DNA from: Erysipelatoclostridium sp. AM42-17
Lineage (GTDB): Bacteria > Bacillota_I > Bacilli_A > Erysipelotrichales > Coprobacillaceae
Direction: 5' to 3'
Assembly (NCBI RefSeq): GCF_003480255.1
Contig: NZ_QUIN01000006.1
Span: 1 to 64,000, forward strand
Length of the DNA: 64,000 nucleotides
Shown in pieces: positions 1-7,212 of this stretch. Numbering within the stretch: the stretch's first letter is position 1; each line of letters opens with the position of its first letter. The notes beneath the pieces are model-generated. The model worked only from the letters and a program-made list of their open reading frames with translations. It was not told the DNA's origin and did not search any database. The position numbers and the translations under genes are program-made.

Positions 1-24
1 ATACATTACAATTAAATAGTTATA

Positions 25-53
25 AAAGGGTAGGTACAATGCCTACCTTTTTT
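25..53 (+). terminator. Intrinsic terminator of an upstream gene
   Basis: A hairpin pairs 25-34 with 42-51 (core GGTAGG/CCTACC) and runs into a T tract. It ends a gene lying left of the window. Confidence 0.8.
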
Positions 54-61
54 GTTATAAT
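53..61 (+). promoter_or_regulatory. Extended -10 promoter (TGTTATAAT)
   Basis: TG-T-TATAAT sits directly on the end of the preceding terminator T tract. No clear -35 box is visible, which is usual for extended -10 promoters. A start near 68 would leave a short leader holding the ribosome site AGGGGGAG (71-78). Confidence 0.6.
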
Positions 62-81
62 GAACAAAAAAGGGGGAGCAT

Positions 82-501
82 ATGATTTTACCATTATTCA
101 TTACCGGATTACTATGTATTGTATTTTTATCTATTGGAATTGGTATTGCTATCAATTATAAAAAGAAAATGAAACAATGTACGCAAAGAGTAAGTGGTAA
201 GGTTGTAGATAATATTGCAAGAAGGCAATCATCAATTGATGATCATACATGGGATACTTATTATTATCCAGTTGTCGAATATTACGTGAATGGACAGTAT
301 ATTAAAAAAGAAATATCTATTGGTACAAGTAAACCAAAGTATGAAGTAGGAACAAGTGTGACGGTACTGGTTCAACCGGATAATGTAAATCATTGTTATA
401 TTGAAGGGGACAATGGACAGCGTTGGATTTACAGCATCTTTTTGATAGTTGGTATTATTTTACTTTGTGTATCATTAGTATTAATGAGTACCGTGATTTA
501 A
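82..501 (+). CDS. Small membrane protein, DUF3592-like
   Basis: 139 residues. A hydrophobic segment at about 3-25 and a second at about 113-135 flank a soluble middle of roughly 85 residues rich in beta-forming stretches, including YYPVVEYYVNGQY and a later VTVLVQP. That two-helix layout with a YPVVEY-type core resembles the DUF3592 family, whose function is unknown. It is a single-gene unit with its own promoter and a terminator at 541-568. The ribosome site AGGGGGAG is well spaced. The fold assignment is by pattern only. Confidence 0.7.
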   Translation: MILPLFITGLLCIVFLSIGIGIAINYKKKMKQCTQRVSGKVVDNIARRQSSIDDHTWDTYYYPVVEYYVNGQYIKKEISIGTSKPKYEVGTSVTVLVQPDNVNHCYIEGDNGQRWIYSIFLIVGIILLCVSLVLMSTVI

Positions 502-540
502 TTGTTAAAATTGAGTTCTTTTAGTTTCTTCTAGGTAACC

Positions 541-568
541 TACGCACAATATTGTGCGTACTTTTTTT
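541..568 (+). terminator. Intrinsic terminator
   Basis: The perfect palindrome TACGCACAAT/ATTGTGCGTA (541-560) is followed by C and a run of T. It closes the DUF3592-like gene. Confidence 0.85.
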
Positions 569-615
569 ATTTTAAAAGAAAAATATAATAAAAAATGAAA
601 AAAGGAGAGTTAATA

Positions 616-1230
616 ATGGAAGTAAAAGATTGTTTAAGAATATTAAGAGAAATTAAAGATGTAGCTTTTGCGACAGTAGATGATCAAGGATTACCCCAAA
701 TCAGAATGATTGATGTAATGTTAGTTGAAAATGATAAATTATATTTTTGTACGTCACGAGGGAAAGATTTTTATCATCAATTACAAAGTCATCCTCATGT
801 CGCTATTACAGGAATGAATAAAGATTATCAGATGATACGTTTATCAGGAGAAGCATATCAATTAGACGATGCCAAAAAATGGATTGATTTAATCTTTGAA
901 CATAACCCTACGATGAATGATGTTTATCCAGGAAAGAGTCGTTATGTTTTAGAACCATTTTGTATTGCACAAGGAGAAGTTGAATTTTTTGATTTAGGAG
1001 TTCAACCCATAGAAAGACAAACCTTTGTTATAGGAAGTAAAAAGAAAAAAAGAAAAGGATTTATGATCAGTGAAAAGTGTATAGGCTGTAACCAATGTAA
1101 AACATGGTGTCCTCAACAATGTATAGAATCAGGGAACCCCTATGTGATTCAACAAAATCATTGTTTACATTGTGGTTTATGTTATGAAAAATGTCCAGTT
1201 CAGGCAATTAGGAGGGAAGAATATGAATAG
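616..1230 (+). CDS. Flavin split-barrel (PPOX family) protein fused to 2[4Fe-4S] ferredoxin
   Basis: The N-terminal 130 residues have the pyridoxamine-5'-phosphate-oxidase-like split-barrel pattern (VAFATVDDQGLPQIRMIDV and later YFCTSRGKDFYHQL). The C-terminal part carries two CxxCxxCxxxCP motifs starting near residue 155 (CIGCNQCKTWCP and CLHCGLCYEKCP), so a flavin domain is joined to a two-cluster ferredoxin. Such proteins are likely redox enzymes; the substrate is unknown. The start at 616 is chosen because AAAGGAG (601-607) is correctly spaced; an in-frame ATG at 595 lacks a site. The 3' end overlaps the transporter gene by 8 bases, so the two are probably translationally coupled. Confidence 0.85.
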   Translation: MEVKDCLRILREIKDVAFATVDDQGLPQIRMIDVMLVENDKLYFCTSRGKDFYHQLQSHPHVAITGMNKDYQMIRLSGEAYQLDDAKKWIDLIFEHNPTMNDVYPGKSRYVLEPFCIAQGEVEFFDLGVQPIERQTFVIGSKKKKRKGFMISEKCIGCNQCKTWCPQQCIESGNPYVIQQNHCLHCGLCYEKCPVQAIRREEYE

Positions 1231-2749
1231 TTTAATCAGTTTATTTATTAAAAGAAAAGCTTTCTTTTTAAATTTATTATGGCAACATGTGGGTATATCA
1301 TTTTTTACTGTTATCACTGCTATCATTATTGGTGGGATGATTGGTATTTTTATTAGCGAACATAAAAAACTAGCAAAACCAGTTCTTGGTATCATTAATT
1401 TTGTTTACACAATTCCTTCTATTTCCTTATTAGGTTTTTTTATTCCACTATCGGGAATTGGTAATCAAACTGCTGTGATTGTTCTTGTTATTTATGCATT
1501 ACTCCCTATGGTAAGAAATACTTATACTGGAATTGAACAAGTCGATCCATTAATAGTTGAAGCAGCAACAGGTTTAGGAAGTACCCCAAGACAAGTCCTT
1601 ACAAAAGTAAAATTACCTCTAGCTTTACCTTTTATGATGGCAGGAATACGTAATATGGCGGTCATGACGATTGCTTTAGCAGGGATTGCATCTTTTATTG
1701 GCGCTGGCGGATTAGGAGTAGCTATTTATCGTGGTATCACAACGAATAATGCTACCATGACATTAATTGGTAGTTTGATGATTGCGATATTTGCTTTAGT
1801 TGTTGATTTTGTTTTATCAATAATAGAAAAACGAATAAAATCAAAAAAACAACAATCTAAAAAAGGAATCATAGGAATTATTATTTTAGTTTGTTTAGCG
1901 TTAATAACACAAATCTTTCATCAAAAACAAGAGGTTTTGCATGTAGCGACTAAACCAATGACAGAGCAATACATCCTAGGTGAAATGTTAGATATCTATA
2001 TTGAACAAGAAACAAACTTAAAAGTAGAGTTGACTCAAGGAGTAGGTGGGGGAACATCCAATATCGTACCAGCAATGAAAAAAGGTGAATTTGATTTATA
2101 TCCTGAATATACGGGTACAGGATGGAATGCAGTATTAAAGAAAAATGATATTTATAGTGAAAACTTGTTTAAGCAAATGAATCAAGAATACAAGAAAAAA
2201 TTAAAGATGGAATGGTTTGGTCAATATGGTTTTAATAATACTTATGGTTTAGCTATAAGAAAAGAAATAAGTGAACAATATCAATTAAAAACTTACTCAG
2301 ATTTAAGTAAAGTTGCTGATCAGTTGACATTTGGTGGTGAATATGACTTTTTTGAAAGAGAAGATGGTTATGATGCTTTATGTAAGACATATCATATGAA
2401 TTTTAAAAAGACAGTAGATTTAGATATTGGTTTAAAATATAAAGCTTTAAAACAAGGAAATGTTGATGTCATGACAATCTTTACAACAGATGGACAATTG
2501 GCGAATGATCAAATTGTTGTATTGAAAGATGATTTACATTTCTATCCAAGCTATCTATGTGGCAATGTTATTCGTAGTGAAGTATTAAAAAAACATCCGG
2601 AATTAAAAAAAGTATTAAAAGACTTATCCAACATTATCAGTGATGATGAAATGGCTTATATGAATCATCAAGTAGAAAGTCAAGGTCAAGAACCTAGAGA
2701 TGTAGCAAAACGCTATTTAAAAGAAAAGAAATTATTAAAGGAGTCATAA
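1223..2749 (+). CDS. Fused permease/substrate-binding protein of an osmoprotectant-type ABC importer
   Basis: 508 residues from the ATG behind AGGAGGG (1210-1216). Residues about 1-215 are a multi-helix permease with the EAA-type segment (EAATGLGSTPRQVLTKVKLP). A helix near 217-235 leads to an extracytoplasmic OpuAC-type binding domain with the DLYPEYTGTGW motif. The fused layout occurs in glycine betaine/carnitine/choline importers and in the ergothioneine importer EgtU. The YTGTGW motif favours a quaternary ammonium ligand, but the ligand cannot be fixed from sequence alone. The gene overlaps the flavin/ferredoxin gene and precedes its ATPase by one base. Confidence 0.88.
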   Translation: MNSLISLFIKRKAFFLNLLWQHVGISFFTVITAIIIGGMIGIFISEHKKLAKPVLGIINFVYTIPSISLLGFFIPLSGIGNQTAVIVLVIYALLPMVRNTYTGIEQVDPLIVEAATGLGSTPRQVLTKVKLPLALPFMMAGIRNMAVMTIALAGIASFIGAGGLGVAIYRGITTNNATMTLIGSLMIAIFALVVDFVLSIIEKRIKSKKQQSKKGIIGIIILVCLALITQIFHQKQEVLHVATKPMTEQYILGEMLDIYIEQETNLKVELTQGVGGGTSNIVPAMKKGEFDLYPEYTGTGWNAVLKKNDIYSENLFKQMNQEYKKKLKMEWFGQYGFNNTYGLAIRKEISEQYQLKTYSDLSKVADQLTFGGEYDFFEREDGYDALCKTYHMNFKKTVDLDIGLKYKALKQGNVDVMTIFTTDGQLANDQIVVLKDDLHFYPSYLCGNVIRSEVLKKHPELKKVLKDLSNIISDDEMAYMNHQVESQGQEPRDVAKRYLKEKKLLKES

Positions 2750-2750
2750 A

Positions 2751-3545
2751 ATGGAAACAATAATTGAATTTCAAGATGTAAAAAAATCATATTTGGAAAA
2801 AACAGTTTTAGAACATTTTAATCTTTCTGTTAATGAGGGAGAATTCATCACCATTGTAGGAACATCAGGAAGTGGAAAAACAACAGTTTTAAAGATGATC
2901 AATGGACTTATAGAAACAACTCAAGGTCATGTCATCGTTCAAGGAAAAGATTTGAAAGAACATGATTTAATTCAACTTAGAAGACAGATTGGCTATGTTA
3001 TTCAAGGGAGTTTATTATTTCCTCATATGACTGTAAAACAAAATATTGCCTATGTACCTTCTTTAAGTCAGAAGAATCATGATATAAATGATAAGATTAT
3101 AGAATGTATGAAAACAGTTCAGTTAGATTTAAATTTACTCAATCGCTATCCTAGTGAATTATCTGGAGGTCAACAACAAAGAGTAGGTATTGCTAGAGCA
3201 CTGATCAATCGACCTCAAATACTTTTAATGGATGAACCATTTAGTGCTGTTGATGAAATCACAAGAGTACAATTACAAGATGAATTATTAAAGATTTATA
3301 AACAGACATCACTTACTATTTTATTTGTTACACATGATATTGAAGAAGCTTTAAAATTAGGTACTCAGGTTTTAGTAATGAATGAAGGAAAAATTGAACA
3401 ATATGCTTCACCAGATGAAATATTAAAACATCCAGCCACACCATTTGTAGAAAAACTTGTTGATAAACAACGACGTTACTGCTTATTACCGGAAGATAAG
3501 CTTCAAGATTGTAAATATTGCGCTCTAACAAAAAAGAACTCATAA
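2751..3545 (+). CDS. ABC importer ATPase, OpuCA/ProV-like without CBS domains
   Basis: 264 residues with Walker A GTSGSGKTT, signature LSGGQQQRVGIARAL and Walker B ILLMDEPFSAVD. Family members such as OpuCA and ProV usually reach about 380-400 residues because of C-terminal CBS domains; here the protein ends soon after the ATPase core, with a short cysteine-containing tail (DKLQDCKYCALTKKNS). It energises the fused permease encoded one base upstream. AAAGGAG (2737-2743) is its ribosome site. Its 3' end overlaps the convergent hxlR-like gene by 6 bases. Confidence 0.9.
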   Translation: METIIEFQDVKKSYLEKTVLEHFNLSVNEGEFITIVGTSGSGKTTVLKMINGLIETTQGHVIVQGKDLKEHDLIQLRRQIGYVIQGSLLFPHMTVKQNIAYVPSLSQKNHDINDKIIECMKTVQLDLNLLNRYPSELSGGQQQRVGIARALINRPQILLMDEPFSAVDEITRVQLQDELLKIYKQTSLTILFVTHDIEEALKLGTQVLVMNEGKIEQYASPDEILKHPATPFVEKLVDKQRRYCLLPEDKLQDCKYCALTKKNS

Positions 3546-3554
3546 TGAGTTCTT
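3530..3554 (-). terminator. Terminator for the minus-strand hxlR-like gene
   Basis: AAGAACTCA/TGAGTTCTT (3534-3542 and 3546-3554) with a three-base loop is followed on the minus strand by T residues. It lies inside the overlapping ends of the two convergent genes. Confidence 0.7.
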
Positions 3555-3866
3555 GTAGTTTTCTCCCCATGAAGCCATAGCATCTAAAATAGGTTTTAAA
3601 CTATATCCCAAATCAGTTAAAGAATATTCAACACGGGGAGGGACTTCAGGATAAACGGTACGAGTTAAAAGACCACTGGCTTCCATTTGTCTTAATTGAC
3701 TGGTAAGGACTTTTTGGGAAACATGCCCGATTGATTTCTTTAATTCACCAAATCTTTTTGTTCCAGGAAGTAAATCTCTTAAAATCAAGACTTTCCATTT
3801 ATCACTAATTAATGTTAATGTTGTTTCTACCGGACATGCAGGTAATTCAATATTTGTTTTTTCCAT
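3540..3866 (-). CDS. HxlR/YodB-family transcriptional regulator
   Basis: 108 residues, the normal size for this MarR-like winged-helix family. It contains the family patterns CPVETTLTLISDKWKVLILRDL near the N-terminus (Cys11), FGELKKSIGHVSQKVLTSQLR (recognition helix) and PPRVEYSLTDLGYSL. The N-terminal CPxE cysteine matches the position of the thiol sensor in YodB-type members; a redox or electrophile signal is therefore plausible. It is divergent from the macrodomain-sirtuin operon and may control both itself and that operon through the inverted repeat at 3880-3898. The start has a GAGGTGAT site. Confidence 0.9.
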   Translation of the reverse strand: MEKTNIELPACPVETTLTLISDKWKVLILRDLLPGTKRFGELKKSIGHVSQKVLTSQLRQMEASGLLTRTVYPEVPPRVEYSLTDLGYSLKPILDAMASWGENYKNSL

Positions 3867-3879
3867 GTTATCACCTCGA

Positions 3880-3898
3880 AAGTTTCTAATAGATACTT
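3880..3898. promoter_or_regulatory. Candidate HxlR operator
   Basis: AAGTTTCT-AAT-AGATACTT is an inverted repeat with 7 of 8 arm positions matching. It lies between the divergent hxlR and macrodomain genes, downstream of the minus-strand -10 region and over the -35 position of a possible plus-strand promoter (TATAAT at 3915-3920). A similar half-site occurs at the second hxlR gene (40992-41019). Confidence 0.5.
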
Positions 3899-3961
3899 AG
3901 TTTATTATATATACTATAATAATATAAAAAAATAACTTAAACAAGAAAAGAGATGTAAAAG

Positions 3962-4738
3962 ATGAATCAAGATGAAAGAAGACTTTATTTAATTCAAGAA
4001 TTGTTAAATGAAAGAGTTGAATACCAAGATATCAAAGTCCCTCAAGATAAGCAATCTCAAAAGCTCTTATTAAGAGATCTAATGAATGTACGGTTACCTA
4101 AAAAAATACACTTACAGTTTTATCAAGTACAAGATGCTTATTTAAAAGAAGAAATTAAACAAAAAGGAATAACCTATTTAGATGATTTAAAACCTATTCA
4201 AGAAGGGATTTATCTATGGAAAGGGGATATGACAACCCTTCAATGTGATGCTATTGTCAATGCAGCAAATAGTCAAATGACAGGCTGTTATATTCCTCAT
4301 CATCGTTGTATTGATAATTGTATTCACACTTATGCTGGAATGCAATTACGTTATCAATGTAGTCAAATGATGAAAAACCAAGGAAGTGAACCAACGGGTC
4401 ATGCAAAAATAACCCAAGCCTATAATCTTCCTTGTCGTTATATTATTCATACTGTTGGTCCTATTATTGATCAACAAGTAACCCAACATGATCAAGAATT
4501 ACTGATATCAAGTTATCAATCGTGTTTACAGCTTGCAGCAACTTATGGATTAGAAAGTATTGCTTTTTGTTGCATTTCTACCGGGGAATTTCATTTTCCT
4601 CAAGAATTAGCAGCTGATTTGGCTATTAAGACAGTAAAAGCATTTCTAAAAAAACAAACAAGTATTAAGAAGGTGATTTTTAATGTTTTCAAAGAAGAAG
4701 ATGAACACATCTATAAACAATATCTTACAAGTGATTGA
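3962..4738 (+). CDS. Zinc-dependent macrodomain (ADP-ribosyl hydrolase)
   Basis: 258 residues. A roughly 80-residue N-terminal extension precedes a macrodomain starting at GDMTTLQCDAIVNAAN (NAAN at 100-103). The loop GCYIPHHRCIDNCIHTYAG has the Cys109/His/Cys116 arrangement that distinguishes Zn-macrodomains, which pair with class M sirtuins. Enzymes of this type remove ADP-ribose placed by the partner sirtuin. The next gene is such a sirtuin, overlapping by 56 bases, which supports a coupled modify/reverse pair. The ribosome site is weak (AAGAGATG). Divergent from a HxlR-type regulator. Confidence 0.93.
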   Translation: MNQDERRLYLIQELLNERVEYQDIKVPQDKQSQKLLLRDLMNVRLPKKIHLQFYQVQDAYLKEEIKQKGITYLDDLKPIQEGIYLWKGDMTTLQCDAIVNAANSQMTGCYIPHHRCIDNCIHTYAGMQLRYQCSQMMKNQGSEPTGHAKITQAYNLPCRYIIHTVGPIIDQQVTQHDQELLISSYQSCLQLAATYGLESIAFCCISTGEFHFPQELAADLAIKTVKAFLKKQTSIKKVIFNVFKEEDEHIYKQYLTSD

Positions 4739-5531
4739 TGAGGCTGACGCTATTATCATTGGTGCTGGGGCGGGACTTTCTTCAGCAGCCGGTTACACTT
4801 ATGATGGTAAGAGATTTGATAAATATTTTCATGATTTTAAAGAAAAATATGGGATTCAAGATATGTATTCAGGAGGCTTTTATCCTTTTGAAAGTCTAGA
4901 GGAATATTGGGCATGGTGGTCAAGACATATTTATTATAATCGTTATCAAGATCATCTAGAACTTTATCAAAAATTACTTAAATTAGTTCAAGATAAAGAT
5001 TATTTTGTGATTACAACGAATGTTGATCATTGTTTTCAAAAAGCAGGCTTTGATAAGCAAAGATTATTTTACACGCAGGGAGATTATGGCTTATTACAAT
5101 GTAGCAAACCATGCCATCAAGAAACATATGATAATGAAAAACGAATTAAGCAAATGATAAAAGAACAAAGAGATATGAAAATTCCTACGCATCTTATTCC
5201 ACATTGTCCTCATTGTGGTAAAGCAATGACAATAAATTTAAGATGTGATGATACTTTTGTAGAAGATCAAGGTTGGCAACAGGCTATGAATCGTTATCTT
5301 GATTTTTTAAGAAGACATCAAGGATTAAAGGTTGTTTATCTTGAGTTAGGTGTTGGTTATAATACGCCATCCATTATTAAATATCCTTTTTGGAAAATGG
5401 TAGAAAAGAATAAAGAGGCAACCTATATTTGTATTAATCAAGAAACGTATTGTCCTGAGTCAATTAAAAAACAATCCTATTGTTTAAATACTGATATAAA
5501 AACATTCTTAGAATCACTCGTACAAGAGTGA
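4683..5531 (+). CDS. Class M sirtuin (SirTM), protein ADP-ribosyltransferase
   Basis: 282 residues with the NAD-binding GAGAGLSSAAGYTYDG. The usual catalytic HG is replaced by QG in FYTQGDYG, as in class M sirtuins that ADP-ribosylate instead of deacylating. Asn113 (TTNVDH), Gln132 and Arg187 (NLRCDD) are each exactly five residues before the N118/Q137/R192 set I recall for the S. aureus enzyme. Two Cys pairs (CSKPC and CPHC) suggest a zinc site. The start at 4683 is supported by AAGGTGAT (4670-4677) and lies inside the macrodomain gene. The known partners gcvH-L and lplA2 are absent next to it. Confidence 0.93.
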   Translation: MFSKKKMNTSINNILQVIDEADAIIIGAGAGLSSAAGYTYDGKRFDKYFHDFKEKYGIQDMYSGGFYPFESLEEYWAWWSRHIYYNRYQDHLELYQKLLKLVQDKDYFVITTNVDHCFQKAGFDKQRLFYTQGDYGLLQCSKPCHQETYDNEKRIKQMIKEQRDMKIPTHLIPHCPHCGKAMTINLRCDDTFVEDQGWQQAMNRYLDFLRRHQGLKVVYLELGVGYNTPSIIKYPFWKMVEKNKEATYICINQETYCPESIKKQSYCLNTDIKTFLESLVQE

Positions 5532-5537
5532 TTTTTT
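5512..5537 (+). terminator. Intrinsic terminator after the sirtuin gene
   Basis: AATCACTC/GAGTGATT with a GTACAA loop runs into T residues. The stem overlaps the sirtuin stop codon. Confidence 0.8.
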
Positions 5538-5595
5538 ATACTATTTATCGTAATTTGATTAAATTAAAGTATAATAGAGATAAGAGGGAAAAAAG

Positions 5596-6285
5596 ATGAA
5601 ACAAATTGTATTAGAAGAAGTAGATTCAACAAATGAATATTTAAAAAGAGAATATCAAAACTTAGATCAACAAGTATCACTTTATGCACATCATCAAACT
5701 CATGGTAAAGGAAGAAACGGTCATGTTTGGCAAAGTCAACCCAATGAAAACTTAACAATGAGTTTTTTATATAAAGATTTTAAAAAGATTGAGGACGCTT
5801 GGAAAATAACACAGTTGGCAGCGTGCAGTGTTGTTGGCTTACTTGACCGTCATCATATTAAAGCTATGATTAAATGGCCTAATGATATTTATGTAGGTGA
5901 TCAAAAGATATGTGGTATTCTTACAGAAACAATATTAGATCCTGATTTAAAAGGAGTTATTGTAGGAATAGGTCTTAATGTTAATGGACAAGGACCTTAT
6001 CTTTCTATGAAACAAGTCACAGGTAAAAGTTATCGAATTCAACAATTAGCGATAGGTTTACAAACATTTATGAATATTTATTATAATCTTTATCAAACAA
6101 ATCAGTTTGATAAGGTTTTAGAATACGCTAATAATATTTCTTATTTAAAAGATAAAGAAGTCAATTATTTGGAGTATGGTCCAGTTACTTTTACAAAGTT
6201 AAATGATGATGGAACAGTTACTTTTGTTGATCAAAAGGGGCAATATTATCATCAAATTATTAATGAAATATCATTACATCAATAA
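5596..6285 (+). CDS. birA: Biotin--[acetyl-CoA-carboxylase] ligase, monofunctional
   Basis: 229 residues, the short class without an N-terminal DNA-binding domain, so it is expected to biotinylate carrier proteins but not act as a repressor. Family motifs are STNEYLKRE, the biotinyl-AMP loop region HGKGRNGHVWQS and KWPNDIYVGDQKICGIL. A TATAAT box at 5570-5575 and the terminator at the sirtuin end indicate a separate transcription unit. The C-terminal SH3-like domain ends in VTFVDQKGQYYHQIINE. Confidence 0.93.
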   Translation: MKQIVLEEVDSTNEYLKREYQNLDQQVSLYAHHQTHGKGRNGHVWQSQPNENLTMSFLYKDFKKIEDAWKITQLAACSVVGLLDRHHIKAMIKWPNDIYVGDQKICGILTETILDPDLKGVIVGIGLNVNGQGPYLSMKQVTGKSYRIQQLAIGLQTFMNIYYNLYQTNQFDKVLEYANNISYLKDKEVNYLEYGPVTFTKLNDDGTVTFVDQKGQYYHQIINEISLHQ

Positions 6286-6311
6286 AGCATATCTTGAAGA
6301 TCTGCTTTTTC
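6284..6311 (+). terminator. Intrinsic terminator after birA
   Basis: AAAGCATATC and GATCTGCTTT pair with one mismatch and are followed by T residues. Confidence 0.65.
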
Positions 6312-6389
6312 TTTAGAAATTCTTAAGAAAGATAAAAAGTAAAAATTTATTTTTATTCTTTATACTCATAGGTGTAAGGGGTGAGGATA

Positions 6390-6491
6390 GTGAAAAGTCT
6401 ATTTGAAATCAATGAATTGGTTTTATTTAGTTATTTATTTATAGGTTATATGGGAGTATGTCTCATTGTTTTATCAATGATGATTAGATAA
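6390..6491 (+). CDS. Possible 33-residue single-helix membrane protein before the two-component genes
   Basis: A GTG-initiated ORF preceded by AAGGGGTGAGGA and ending in TAA 11 bases before the response regulator start. The translation has a short polar start (VKSLFEINE) and then an unbroken hydrophobic stretch of about 20 residues with GYMGVCLIV, ending in MIR. It is too small for statistical certainty, but the ribosome site, spacing and hydrophobic pattern favour a real gene. It could be an accessory or sensor partner of the histidine kinase; that is inference. Confidence 0.5.
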   Translation: MKSLFEINELVLFSYLFIGYMGVCLIVLSMMIR

Positions 6492-6502
6492 GGGAGAAGA
6501 TT

Positions 6503-7201
6503 ATGGAAAAGTATCATGTATTAGTTGTAGAAGATGACCATGAAATTGCTCATGCGATATCAATTTATCTTAAAAATCAAGGTTATGATGTTTTTATTGG
6601 TCATGATGGTCTAGAGGGATTAGACATCATTAATCGAGAAGTGATTCACTTGGCGATAGTAGATATTATGATGCCAAGAATGGATGGGTTAACCATGGTT
6701 ACCAAATTAAGAGAAAAATATGATTTTCCTGTTATCTTCTTATCAGCTAAATCAGAGGATATGGATAAAATTATGGGCTTAAATATTGGTGGCGATGATT
6801 ATGTAACCAAACCATTTGTACCAATGGAATTGATTGCCCGGGTTCATTCACATTTAAGACGTTATAGTCGATATTTAGATGCGACATTACCTAAAGAAAG
6901 CAGTCATGTTTGTATTTGTGGTGGGTTAGAATTGAATGATGAAACAAAGACAGTAAGTGTAGATGGAAAACCGGTTAAAGTCACACCTATTGAATTTAAA
7001 ATTCTAGAACTACTGATGAAAAATGCAGGCAAAGTCTTTTCAGCAGATGATATTTATGAACGGGTATGGAATGAAAAGGCAGTGAATAGTGAGACGGTGA
7101 TGGTCCATGTACGTAACCTAAGAGAAAAAATAGAACTCGACCCTAAAAATCCTCAATACCTTAAAGTTGTTTGGGGTGTTGGTTATAAAATTGAAAAATA
7201 G
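6503..7201 (+). CDS. OmpR/PhoB-family response regulator
   Basis: 232 residues. The receiver domain (1-115) has acidic residues EDD at 10-12, the phospho-acceptor Asp54 in LAIVDIMMPRMDG, Ser in FLSAKS and Lys in DYVTKPF. The C-terminal winged helix includes VTPIEFKILELLMKNAGKVFS and the recognition region SETVMVHVRNLREKIE. It is encoded 11 bases before a sensor kinase and is presumably its partner. AGGGAG gives a normal ribosome site. The regulated genes are unknown. Confidence 0.95.
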   Translation: MEKYHVLVVEDDHEIAHAISIYLKNQGYDVFIGHDGLEGLDIINREVIHLAIVDIMMPRMDGLTMVTKLREKYDFPVIFLSAKSEDMDKIMGLNIGGDDYVTKPFVPMELIARVHSHLRRYSRYLDATLPKESSHVCICGGLELNDETKTVSVDGKPVKVTPIEFKILELLMKNAGKVFSADDIYERVWNEKAVNSETVMVHVRNLREKIELDPKNPQYLKVVWGVGYKIEK

Positions 7202-7212
7202 TAGGTGAGAAA

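Noticed and set aside
1223..2749. Naming the importer EgtU (ergothioneine)
   Set aside because: The fused layout fits, but the YPEYTGTGW motif is closer to osmoprotectant binding proteins as I recall them; the ligand cannot be decided by eye.
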